Positions 1-7,222 of a DNA stretch of 64,000 bases are shown piece after piece. Below the pieces are notes generated by a model. The model was not told the DNA's origin. It worked only from the letters and a program-made list of their open reading frames with translations, and searched no databases. The number at the start of each line of letters is the position of its first letter. The stretch's first letter is position 1. The DNA lies in contig NC_004369.1 in assembly GCF_000011305.1 (NCBI RefSeq), positions 744,001 to 808,000 on the forward strand, written 5' to 3'. Position numbers and translations under genes: made by a program. The DNA is from Corynebacterium efficiens YS-314. GTDB taxonomy: Bacteria > Actinomycetota > Actinomycetes > Mycobacteriales > Mycobacteriaceae.

Positions 1-797
1 ACAGAGCGGCCCACCGCCTGCTGGTCCGCGGTACGGGGAATCTCCACCCCGGCTTCCCGCCACGCCCACTGGGTCAGGCCACTGCAGTCGAATCCGTCCG
101 GGGTGGTGCCACCCCACACGTACGGTGTCCCGATCATGCTCCGGGCCGCCGCCACCGCGCGTTCCCCGACGGCCACGGAATCCATGCTGGATCCCGTGCT
201 GTGCGCCGTGGGCACTGGGGGAGCCGCGGGTTCGTCGGGGATCCCCTCCGGCGCGTCTGCAGGTGAGCCCGCAGACGGTCCCGGGATCGTCTGCGCCACG
301 GCGGCTGACCCGGGCAGCTCCGGTGCCTGCACCATCCCGATCTCCCCGGCCCGGAGTGCCACCACCTTCTTCTCCAGGCGGGTGACCACCGGGTGGAGCG
401 CGCTGACCAGCTCAAGTGCCCGGATGGCGGCGGCGTCGATGAAGATCCCGGGCAGGGCCATCAGCTGCGTCCGGGCGGACAGGGCGACACCGGGGTTGGG
501 GGACCAGGACTGCACCAGCAGCGGTGGCACCTGATGCAGGAGGTCGGTGGCCAGGTGGTGCAGGTCGAGGCGGGCTGCCTCCAGATGGGGTGCGGCATCA
601 CCCAGGGCGCCCATGATCACCGTGCGTTGCGCCTCCAGCTCGTCGGCGAGGGTGAGCAGGGCGGCGGGGGAGGTACCCAGCTCCGTGGCCAGGTCGAGGA
701 TCGGGTTGAGATCAGGGAGGGTGGGCAAGATCACCTCAGGTGCCGGGGCGGGCGCATGTCCCAGGATGAGGCGCACCGCGGTGGTGAGATCAATCAT
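1..797 (-). CDS. NlpC/P60-family cell-wall peptidase, partial (C-terminus beyond left edge)
   Basis: The reading frame runs off the left edge, so the C-terminal part is missing. About 265 residues are visible. An N-terminal ~150-residue helical region is followed by a Pro/Ala/Ser-rich linker and then the start of an NlpC/P60 domain ([21 protein letters not shown]). The Cys in DCSGL is the family's catalytic nucleophile; the His part of the active site lies beyond the edge. Such enzymes cleave D-iso-Glu-mDAP bonds in peptidoglycan. No signal peptide is visible at the start ATG, so export may depend on the small partner gene. The ATG overlaps the stop of the upstream gene as ATGA, which indicates translational coupling. 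The family call is firm; the substrate is inferred. Confidence 0.85.
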   Translation of the reverse strand, partial: MIDLTTAVRLILGHAPAPAPEVILPTLPDLNPILDLATELGTSPAALLTLADELEAQRTVIMGALGDAAPHLEAARLDLHHLATDLLHQVPPLLVQSWSPNPGVALSARTQLMALPGIFIDAAAIRALELVSALHPVVTRLEKKVVALRAGEIGMVQAPELPGSAAVAQTIPGPSAGSPADAPEGIPDEPAAPPVPTAHSTGSSMDSVAVGERAVAAARSMIGTPYVWGGTTPDGFDCSGLTQWAWREAGVEIPRTADQQAVGRS

Positions 798-1081
798 GTT
801 CGCCGTCCCGCCAACCGGTGGAAATCACCGGCGAGTCCGGCATCGATGGACCCCACCACGGTGAGGGTGTGCAGGGCACTGTCGGCCATCGAACGGGTGG
901 TCTGTGTCAGGGTGGAGGCGTTGTCGGTGTAGGTGGCCAGGGCTTTTGCCACCACACCATGGAAACCGGAGGTGCCCTCCCCGGGGCTGTCATCCGGTGG
1001 TGGGGAACCGGCCACCGGTGTGAACTCCTGGTGGAGGATCGTGTGGGCGAGTAGGCGGGCGTGATCGATATCCATTCTCAT
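794..1081 (-). CDS. Small helical protein, possibly ESX/WXG100-like partner of the NlpC/P60 protein
   Basis: The 95-residue product starts [11 protein letters not shown]; a second ATG at 1075 is an alternative start. The product is Ala/Thr/His-rich and predicted all-helical, with a ~35-residue [10 protein letters not shown] loop region, which resembles the helix-turn-helix of WXG100/EspC-type secreted proteins. I see no WXG motif and no clear signal peptide. Its TGA overlaps the ATG of the downstream NlpC/P60 gene by ATGA, so the two are translated as a pair. In actinobacteria small WXG100-like genes often sit beside exported peptidases, so a chaperone or secretion-partner role is plausible but unproven. 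It could be a lineage-specific hypothetical protein. Confidence 0.6.
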   Translation of the reverse strand: MRMDIDHARLLAHTILHQEFTPVAGSPPPDDSPGEGTSGFHGVVAKALATYTDNASTLTQTTRSMADSALHTLTVVGSIDAGLAGDFHRLAGRRT

Positions 1082-1124
1082 GTCCGGTAGGACTGCGCAA
1101 ACGCCCGAGAGGTTCCCACCGGCG

Positions 1125-1157
1125 GGGAAACACCGGTGTTTCCCACGCTGTGGGAAA
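1125..1157. promoter_or_regulatory. Two overlapping palindromes in the upp / NlpC-operon divergent region
   Basis: GGGAAACACCGGTGTTTCCC (1125-1144) is a perfect 20-base palindrome. Its right arm is reused as the left arm of TTTCCCA-cgctg-TGGGAAA (1139-1157). A further TTCCCACC copy lies just to the left at about 1113. Repeated half-sites in a divergent promoter region look like a repressor or activator operator cluster. The palindromes lie 44-76 bases upstream of the start of the small helical gene and about 95 bases before upp. The cognate regulator is not recognised. Confidence 0.5.
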
Positions 1158-1231
1158 GTAGTACCACATCGTCCCAGGGTGGTCCCGTTGCGGTCCGGAG
1201 ATGCTTTTCGACGGGATTGGCCACCCCCACG

Positions 1232-1254
1232 CATGCCCTAACATGATGGGCATG
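1232..1254 (+). promoter_or_regulatory. upp promoter -10 and start-codon inverted repeat; probable leaderless start
   Basis: TAACAT at 1239-1244 is a good -10 hexamer, 7 bases before the ATG at 1252. No Shine-Dalgarno is present, so the transcript probably begins at the start codon. The same bases sit inside an inverted repeat CATGCCC-N9-GGGCATG (1232-1254), whose right arm covers the ATG. Confidence 0.45.
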
Positions 1255-1887
1255 GACATCACCATCGTCAATCATCCCCTCGTCGCAAGCCGGCTGACCC
1301 TCATGCGCGATGAGCGTAGTGACAACGCGGCCTTTCGTGCCGCCGCCTCCGATCTCGGCGCCATGCTCATCTATGAGGCCTCCCGTGATCTCGCCGTGGA
1401 GCATTTCGACACCCAGACCCCCGTCGCCGTCGCCGAGGGCACCCGCCTGGAGAAACCCCCGATCATCGTGCCCATCATCCGCGCTGGACTCGGCATGATC
1501 GACCCCGCCCTGTCCATGATCCCGGATGCCCAGGTCGGTTTCATCGGTCTGGCCCGCGATGAGGAGACCCACGAGCCTGTCCCGTACCTGGAGGCCCTAC
1601 CCGAGGACCTCAGCGATCAGCCGGTCTTCCTCGTCGATCCGATGCTGGCCACCGGGGGTTCCCTCCTGCACGCGATCCGTCTGCTGGCCGAGCGTGGCGC
1701 GACCGACATCACCGCCATCTGCATGGTCTCCGCGCAGCCGGGTGTGGATGCGCTGAAGAACTCCGGCCTGCCGTGCCGTCTGGTCACCGCGGCCATCGAT
1801 CCTGAACTCAATGAGGATGCCTACATCGTCCCCGGCCTGGGTGATGCCGGTGACCGCCTCTACGGCCCCCGTAACATCGAACTGTAA
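1252..1887 (+). CDS. upp: Uracil phosphoribosyltransferase
   Basis: The enzyme converts uracil and PRPP to UMP in cytoplasmic pyrimidine salvage. The 211-residue length is typical. The N-terminus [20 protein letters not shown] is the family hallmark, and the PRPP-binding loop [13 protein letters not shown] lies near residue 125. The C-terminal uracil-binding [10 protein letters not shown] motif is intact. The frame stays open further upstream, but homologues start at MDITIV and a -10 box lies 7 bases before this ATG. The gene is divergent from the NlpC/P60 operon and followed in the same direction by an XRE regulator. Confidence 0.97.
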   Translation: MDITIVNHPLVASRLTLMRDERSDNAAFRAAASDLGAMLIYEASRDLAVEHFDTQTPVAVAEGTRLEKPPIIVPIIRAGLGMIDPALSMIPDAQVGFIGLARDEETHEPVPYLEALPEDLSDQPVFLVDPMLATGGSLLHAIRLLAERGATDITAICMVSAQPGVDALKNSGLPCRLVTAAIDPELNEDAYIVPGLGDAGDRLYGPRNIEL

Positions 1888-1951
1888 CCCCCTTTTTTCT
1901 GCCCACTATAGTTGGCGGTGGATTCCCATCGCAGTGGGCATTCTGGGGCGC

Positions 1952-2350
1952 GTGTATGAGGGAAGAGAACAGCTCCACTGGCCGAGTTACGGCCACACCC
2001 TGGGTGCCCGCGTGCGCGAAATCCGCAAGATCCGCGGCTACAGCCAGGAGGAGCTCGCGGAGATCGTCAACATGAGCCGCAATGCGATCTCCAACCTGGA
2101 ACGCAATGAGAACAACAACGGCAAACCGGGTGATCCGCGCCTGAGCACCGTGTACAAACTGTCCTGGGCGCTGGATGTGCCACCCGCGGCACTGCTGCCC
2201 GCGGTGGGGGAGAAACCCCAGGGCATCTGCGTCGACGAGTCCCTCCCCGTCGATGTGCGCTGGCCCGCGCCCCGGGACGAGGTGCTTTTCGACGTCCCCC
2301 TCACACCCCCGGAGCACCCCAGACGGGCCGACCGCCAGCCCCCGCGTTAG
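1952..2350 (+). CDS. XRE/Cro-type helix-turn-helix regulator
   Basis: The product has about 132 residues. An N-terminal Cro/C1-type HTH occupies about residues 17-75: LGARVREIRKIRGYSQEELA, then the recognition helix MSRNAISNLER. A Pro-rich, apparently unstructured tail follows. The start is uncertain. GTG 1952 is chosen, and in-frame GTG 1934 is the alternative; neither has a strong ribosome-binding site. A TATAGT -10 box at 1907-1912 predicts transcription from about 1919. The gene follows upp in the same direction. Its TAG interlocks with the TAA of the convergent phosphohexomutase gene (shared TTAG at 2347-2350), so no separate terminator exists. Its target is unknown; self-regulation or control of upp are simple guesses. 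Confidence 0.75.
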   Translation: MYEGREQLHWPSYGHTLGARVREIRKIRGYSQEELAEIVNMSRNAISNLERNENNNGKPGDPRLSTVYKLSWALDVPPAALLPAVGEKPQGICVDESLPVDVRWPAPRDEVLFDVPLTPPEHPRRADRQPPR

Positions 2351-3939
2351 AGACTCCGACCCCAGTCCTCCACCTCGTCCTGGAGTTTCTCCAGCAGCTG
2401 GGTGGCCTCCGCATGGGAGTTGGCCTGGGCGATCTCGATGTAGATCTTTGCCTTCGCCTCCGTGCCGGAGACCCGGACAATCACCCGCAGCTGGGTGCCG
2501 CCGAGATACCCCCTGAGCACCACGCCCTGGTTCTCCGGGAGGGCGGAACTGTCCAGTGCCACACCGATCAGTTCGGTCGGGGGTGTGGTGCACCAGGCGT
2601 CGACAAGCTCCCTGGGGCTGGTGGTGCGGACCGCGACCTGCGTGGACGCGAAGTACCCGTGGCGACGGTAGAGCTCGTCGAGCCGGTCCTGCAGACTGAC
2701 GCCGGCGGACTTGAGCTCGGCTGCCCACGCCGCGGTGAACAGCGCCGTGGCGATCCCGTCCTTGTCCGGGACGATATCCGGTGCCGGGCACGTGCCCACC
2801 GCCTCCTCATAGGCGAAGGCCAGTCGGCCCGGTCGGTCATCCGCCGCGCGGGAGAGGTGTTTGAAACCGGTCAGGGTCTCCTGGTAATCCCACCCCCTGT
2901 CCTCAGCGATCACGCGCAGCAGCTGGGAGCTGACCACCGTGGTCGCCACGACCGGTGGAGCCCCCCGCCCGTCCCATTCGGGCACGATGCGCGTGGCCAG
3001 CAGCGTGCCGGTCTCATCACCTGTCAGCATCCGGTGGCCACCGTCGGGGGTGCGGATACCCACCGCACACCGGTCGGCGTCCGGGTCGAGGGCGAACAGG
3101 ATATCCGCATCCTCCTCCGCCGCCCGGGCCAGCAGCAGTTCAATCGCCGAGGGTTCCTCCGGATTGGGAAACGGCACCGTCGGGAAGGTCGGGTCCGGGT
3201 GCTGTTGTTCACGCACCGGATGGGCCAGGGGGAACCCGGCGAACTGGAAGGCATTCGACATCGCCCGACCACCCACCCCGTGCAGGGCGGTGTAGACGAT
3301 GCGCAGATTCGCCCGTTCCGAATTCACCCGCAACAGATCCGCCTGCCCGGGGGTGACCAGGGAGACGATCTCATCGATGTACCGGCGCAGCTGATCCCCG
3401 GCCGGGCGCACGGTCACCCGGGGGGCCTGCACCGGATCCTCCACCGCCTGGATATGTGACTCCAGATCGGCCTCCATCTCCGAATACAGCTGCCGCCCGT
3501 TGGCCAGGAACACCTTGTAACCGTTGTCCGCGGCACCATTGTGTGATGCGGTGATCTGGACACCGGCATCCATCCGCCGGTTCTGCACCAACCAGGGGAT
3601 CAGCGGGGTGGGGCCCGGGGTGGGCAGCAGCATCACCTCGAACCCGGCACCGGCGAACACCTCCGCGGTGGTGGCGGCGAAGGTGTGGGAACCATAGCGG
3701 GCGTCATAACCGACCACCACCCGCAGGGGACCGTCCTGCGGGTACAGGGCACGCCCGATACCGGCCTCATCCTCAGGCACGAGGTGGGGCACCCGACGTT
3801 CCGCAGCCCGTGCGGCCAACCAGCTGGCGACACCCGCGGTGGTGCGTGTGACCTGGAGAACATTCATCTGATGCGCAGCGGGACCCACCGGCGCCCGCAT
3901 GCCTGCCGTGCCGAAGGAGAGCTGACGGGACTCGTCCAT
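2347..3939 (-). CDS. pmmB: Phosphoglucomutase/phosphomannomutase (alpha-D-phosphohexomutase)
   Basis: The cytosolic enzyme interconverts hexose 1- and 6-phosphates through a phosphoserine. The 530-residue product shows the N-terminal substrate motif LSFGTAGMRA, the catalytic TASHNG loop (the Ser is phosphorylated), the Mg2+-binding loop DPDADRCAVG, the sugar loop near YEEAVG and the C-terminal phosphate-binding RVSGTEAK motif. All active-site elements are intact. The start MDESRQLSFG is chosen because family members begin shortly before FGTAG and a GAGGATCGG sequence lies upstream. In C. glutamicum the gene in this position is called pmmB. It is divergent from the amidohydrolase gene over about 105 bases. 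The choice between glucose and mannose specificity cannot be made from sequence. Confidence 0.9.
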   Translation of the reverse strand: MDESRQLSFGTAGMRAPVGPAAHQMNVLQVTRTTAGVASWLAARAAERRVPHLVPEDEAGIGRALYPQDGPLRVVVGYDARYGSHTFAATTAEVFAGAGFEVMLLPTPGPTPLIPWLVQNRRMDAGVQITASHNGAADNGYKVFLANGRQLYSEMEADLESHIQAVEDPVQAPRVTVRPAGDQLRRYIDEIVSLVTPGQADLLRVNSERANLRIVYTALHGVGGRAMSNAFQFAGFPLAHPVREQQHPDPTFPTVPFPNPEEPSAIELLLARAAEEDADILFALDPDADRCAVGIRTPDGGHRMLTGDETGTLLATRIVPEWDGRGAPPVVATTVVSSQLLRVIAEDRGWDYQETLTGFKHLSRAADDRPGRLAFAYEEAVGTCPAPDIVPDKDGIATALFTAAWAAELKSAGVSLQDRLDELYRRHGYFASTQVAVRTTSPRELVDAWCTTPPTELIGVALDSSALPENQGVVLRGYLGGTQLRVIVRVSGTEAKAKIYIEIAQANSHAEATQLLEKLQDEVEDWGRSL

Positions 3940-4044
3940 GAACACCCCGATCCTCAATAGGGTTGGATTCGCTACTAGACTTGACTCTACCGCTATGCGG
4001 GTATTGCGGGACATGCCCGCCGAAGAGTTAGGAAGGGCCTTCTT

Positions 4045-5232
4045 GTGACGGATATTGGTGCGCTGGTTGCCTCATGGATGGACCGCCACCATGACGAGGT
4101 GATCGGATGGCGCAGACACCTGCACAGCCACCCCGAGCTCTCCCACCTGGAGTACAACACCACGGAGTACCTCGCCGGGGTGTTGACAGAGCACGGCATG
4201 ACACCGACGTTGTTCCCCGGCACGGGGCTCATGGTGGACATCGGCCCGTCGGAGGGGGAACGTCTGGCCTTCCGGGCCGATATCGACGCGCTGCCCCTCA
4301 CCGAGACCACCGGCCTGGACTACAGTTCCACGGTTCCCGGGGTCGCGCATTCCTGTGGGCATGACATCCACACCGTCATCGCCCTGGCGCTCGCCTGTGC
4401 CCTCAACTCCATCGACCTGCCCCTGGGGATCCGCGTGATCTTCCAACCCGCGGAGGAGGTGATGACCGGTGGTGCCACCGACGTCATCCAGTTCGGTGGG
4501 CTGGAGGGGGTCCACGCGATCTACGCCCTCCACGTGGAACCCAAACTCAAGGTCGGTCGCGTCGGTGTCCGGGCGGGTGCGATCACCTCGGCCTCCGACG
4601 TCATCGAGGTCCGCGTCCGCGGCGAGGGCGGACACACCTCCCGCCCGCACCTGGCCAAGGACGTGGTCTACGCCCTGGGCAAACTGGTCACCGAGCTGCC
4701 CGCCCTGCTCTCCCGCCGGGTGGATCCCCGCACCGGAACGGTGCTGGTCTTCGGCACCATCAATGCCGGTTTCGCCTCCAACGCCATCCCCGAATCCGGG
4801 ATCGTCAGCGGCACCCTGCGTACCGCCGACATCGGCACCTGGCGCAGCATGCGGCCGCTGATCAGTGAGCTGGTGGCCCAGGTTCTGGCACCCACCGGGG
4901 TGGAACACGAACTCATCTACAACCCGGGTGTGCCCCCGGTGCTCAACGATGATGTGGCCACCGCGCTGCTGGCGAGCGCCGCGCGGGATCTGGATCCCCA
5001 ATCCGTGGTTCAGGCGCCGCAGTCATCCGGTGGTGAGGACTTCTCCTGGTACCTCGAACACGTCCCCGGTTCCATGGCCCGCCTGGGGTGTTGGTCGGGA
5101 CAGGGACCCAGGCAGGACCTGCACCAATCGGACCTCAACGTCGATGAACGCTGCATCGGTGTGGGCGTGAAACTTTTCGGTAGTCTGGTGCAGCAGTACA
5201 GCAGCAAATCTGAGGCTTTTCTTCACCCCTAG
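4045..5232 (+). CDS. M20-family amidohydrolase (N-acyl-amino-acid / aminoacyl hydrolase type)
   Basis: The 395-residue metallohydrolase of the M20D subgroup starts at GTG 4045, preceded by GGAAGGG at 7-base spacing. Metal-binding motifs are intact: WRRHLHSHPELS near residue 25, HSCGHDIH near residue 110, QPAEEVMTGG near residue 138 and ALHVEP near residue 165. The C-terminal SSGGEDFSWYL motif carries the last ligand. Family members cleave N-acyl or aromatic amides of amino acids (hippurate hydrolase, AmiA/B, indole-acetyl-amino-acid hydrolases). The cellular substrate is unknown. C. glutamicum has the orthologue, annotated amiA as I recall, in the same place between pmmB and the lpd-like gene. 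Confidence 0.88.
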   Translation: MTDIGALVASWMDRHHDEVIGWRRHLHSHPELSHLEYNTTEYLAGVLTEHGMTPTLFPGTGLMVDIGPSEGERLAFRADIDALPLTETTGLDYSSTVPGVAHSCGHDIHTVIALALACALNSIDLPLGIRVIFQPAEEVMTGGATDVIQFGGLEGVHAIYALHVEPKLKVGRVGVRAGAITSASDVIEVRVRGEGGHTSRPHLAKDVVYALGKLVTELPALLSRRVDPRTGTVLVFGTINAGFASNAIPESGIVSGTLRTADIGTWRSMRPLISELVAQVLAPTGVEHELIYNPGVPPVLNDDVATALLASAARDLDPQSVVQAPQSSGGEDFSWYLEHVPGSMARLGCWSGQGPRQDLHQSDLNVDERCIGVGVKLFGSLVQQYSSKSEAFLHP

Positions 5233-5374
5233 TGTGGGTAGTATCAAGGGCTGGATCTAAACGGCCAGTCTTGCCCAACCCGGCACGAGTCTGGCCTCTT
5301 TGATTTAGACTTGGGTCACGCATCAGTGATTCCAACTAGCATTCACCCAGCTCACACGTGTGGAGGTGCCATTC

Positions 5375-6787
5375 ATGGCAAAGAGGATCGTTATCATCGG
5401 CGGAGGCCCTGCAGGCTACGAGGCGGCGCTGGCAGGTGCAAAGTATGGCGCCGATGTCACCCTCATCGAGGATTTTGGAATCGGTGGGGCGGCGGTCACT
5501 CTCGACTGTGTCCCCTCCAAGTCCTTCATCGCCGGCACCGGGATCAAGACAGACCTCCGCCGTGCGGATGATATGGGTCTCAACCGTGGACTGGGCAAGG
5601 CACACCTGGAGATCGATGCGCTGAACAAGCGTGTGAAGGCACTGGCGAACCACCAGTCCGGTGATATCGCAGGTCAGCTCAAGCGCGCCGGTGTCCGCAT
5701 GATCGACGGTTATGGCCGTTTCGATGACTACAACACCAAGCAGACCACCCACTATGTCCAGGTCACCCACAACGGGACCGGGGAGACGGAGAGCCTGGAA
5801 TGTGATCTTGTGCTCATCGCCACCGGCGCCACCCCCCGAATCCTCAAGGGGGCGGAACCGGACGGGGAGCGCATCCTCACCTGGCGTCAGGTCTATGACA
5901 TCGATGAGCTGCCCACCCACCTCATCGTGGTCGGTTCCGGTGTCACCGGTGCGGAGTTCGTCTCCGCCTTCGCCGAACTCGGCGTCAAGGTCACCATGGT
6001 GGCCTCCCGTGACCGCATCCTGCCCCACGATGATGCCGATGCCGCCGATGTCCTGGAGACCGTCCTCGCGGAGCGTGGTGTCTCCCTGGAGAAGCATGCC
6101 CGCGTGGATTCAGTCACCCGCACCCCGGACGGTGGCGTGTGCGTGCGTACCGCCGATGGCCGTGAGATCTACGGTTCCCACGCGCTGATGACGGTTGGTT
6201 CCATCCCGAACACCCAGAACCTCGGCCTGGAGAACATCGGTGTCGAGCTCGCCCCCTCCGGTCACATCAAGGTTGACCGTGTGTCGCGCACCTCCGTGGC
6301 CGGTGTCTACGCTGCGGGTGACTGCACCGATCTGTTCCCCCTGGCCTCTGTGGCGGCCATGCAGGGCCGTATCGCGATGTACCACGCCCTGGGTGAGGGT
6401 GTCTCGCCGATCCGCCTGAAGACCGTCGCCACCGCGGTGTTCACCCGCCCGGAGATCGCCGCTGTCGGTGTCACCCACGCCCAGGTGGATGCCGGTGAGG
6501 TCACTGCCCGCACCGTGGTCCTGCCACTGGTGACCAACCCGCGCGCCAAGATGCGGTCCCTGCGTCACGGTTTTGTCAAACTCTTCTGTCGCCGCAACTC
6601 CGGTCTCATTGTCGGCGGTGTCGTGGTCGCCCCGACCGCTTCCGAGTTGATCCTGCCGATTGCGGTGGCGGTAACCAACCGTCTCACCGTCGCCGACCTG
6701 GCGGAGACCTTCGCGGTGTATCCGTCGCTGTCGGGTTCCATCACCGAGGCGGCGCGCCAGCTGGTGCAGCACGACGATCTGGGATAG
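5375..6787 (+). CDS. lpdA: LpdA-type NAD(P)H flavoprotein (quinone reductase-like; lacks redox disulfide)
   Basis: The 470-residue product is a class I pyridine nucleotide-disulfide oxidoreductase by fold: FAD-binding IIGGGPAGYEAA at residues 6-17, NAD(P)-binding VVGSGVTGAEFVSAF near residue 190, the second FAD motif VYAAGDCTDLF near residue 313 and a C-terminal dimer domain. The canonical GGTCLNVGCIPSK redox motif is replaced by GGAAVTLDCVPSK, with only one Cys. The C-terminal His of the HPT-E pair is Tyr (AVYPSLSGSITE). This matches M. tuberculosis LpdA (Rv3303c), reported as an NAD(P)H:quinone reductase rather than a lipoamide dehydrogenase. TGGAGG precedes ATG 5375 by 8 bases. The in-frame ATG at 5360 lies before the ribosome-binding site and is rejected. 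Confidence 0.9.
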   Translation: MAKRIVIIGGGPAGYEAALAGAKYGADVTLIEDFGIGGAAVTLDCVPSKSFIAGTGIKTDLRRADDMGLNRGLGKAHLEIDALNKRVKALANHQSGDIAGQLKRAGVRMIDGYGRFDDYNTKQTTHYVQVTHNGTGETESLECDLVLIATGATPRILKGAEPDGERILTWRQVYDIDELPTHLIVVGSGVTGAEFVSAFAELGVKVTMVASRDRILPHDDADAADVLETVLAERGVSLEKHARVDSVTRTPDGGVCVRTADGREIYGSHALMTVGSIPNTQNLGLENIGVELAPSGHIKVDRVSRTSVAGVYAAGDCTDLFPLASVAAMQGRIAMYHALGEGVSPIRLKTVATAVFTRPEIAAVGVTHAQVDAGEVTARTVVLPLVTNPRAKMRSLRHGFVKLFCRRNSGLIVGGVVVAPTASELILPIAVAVTNRLTVADLAETFAVYPSLSGSITEAARQLVQHDDLG

Positions 6788-6807
6788 TTCCCGCCGCCTC
6801 GGCCTTC

Positions 6808-6857
6808 AACCGGGCATGATCGCAGATTGATCTGTGATCATGCCCGGTTTGTTTTTT
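6808..6857 (+). terminator. Rho-independent terminator after the lpdA-like gene
   Basis: A long stem is formed by ACCGGGCATGATC and GATCATGCCCGGT. It is extended inside by CAGAT/ATCTG and followed by TTTGTTTTTTT. It ends the amidohydrolase/lpdA-like transcription unit before the pyc promoter region. Confidence 0.88.
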
Positions 6858-6907
6858 TCAGAGGTCGGTTGGGGTGGGGAAGTGGCATTCTGCGAGTGTC
6901 TGCGTCC

Positions 6908-6929
6908 TTTTTGCAAATTCTGCAAAGTG
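6908..6929. promoter_or_regulatory. Paired TTTGCAAA-like sites in the pyc upstream region (RamB-like)
   Basis: TTTTTGCAAA and CTGCAAAGT occur back to back. They resemble the RamB/GntR-style TTTGCAAA core recalled from C. glutamicum acetate and propionate genes. They lie about 300 bases before the pyc start, in a 365-base stretch (6858-7222) that holds no convincing gene. That stretch also contains a possible -10 TACGAT at 7157-7162 and an AAAGGA ribosome-binding site just before the start. Confidence 0.35.
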
Positions 6930-7222
6930 GGTAGAGGTCAGATGTCAGCAGGTCGGTCCGATTTCTGTGAGGAAAGTGGAGCCGTTGGGGGCAACATTAA
7001 CCTTCCCCCTGGGATGTAGCTAAACGGCAATGGGGGTCTCGGGCGGGGGGCATTCTTTTCACGGCAAGGTGGTGAAATTCCGCAGGTCACTCCCCGGCCG
7101 GCGGTAGAGAACGGAGCGAAAACGGAAAGCAATACGTGGTTTTCCGGACTGGCCGTTACGATGTTCTGAAGAGTGACTGCCATCACCCAACAGGCTGGTC
7201 CTCGTCGAAAGGAACAAAAACT

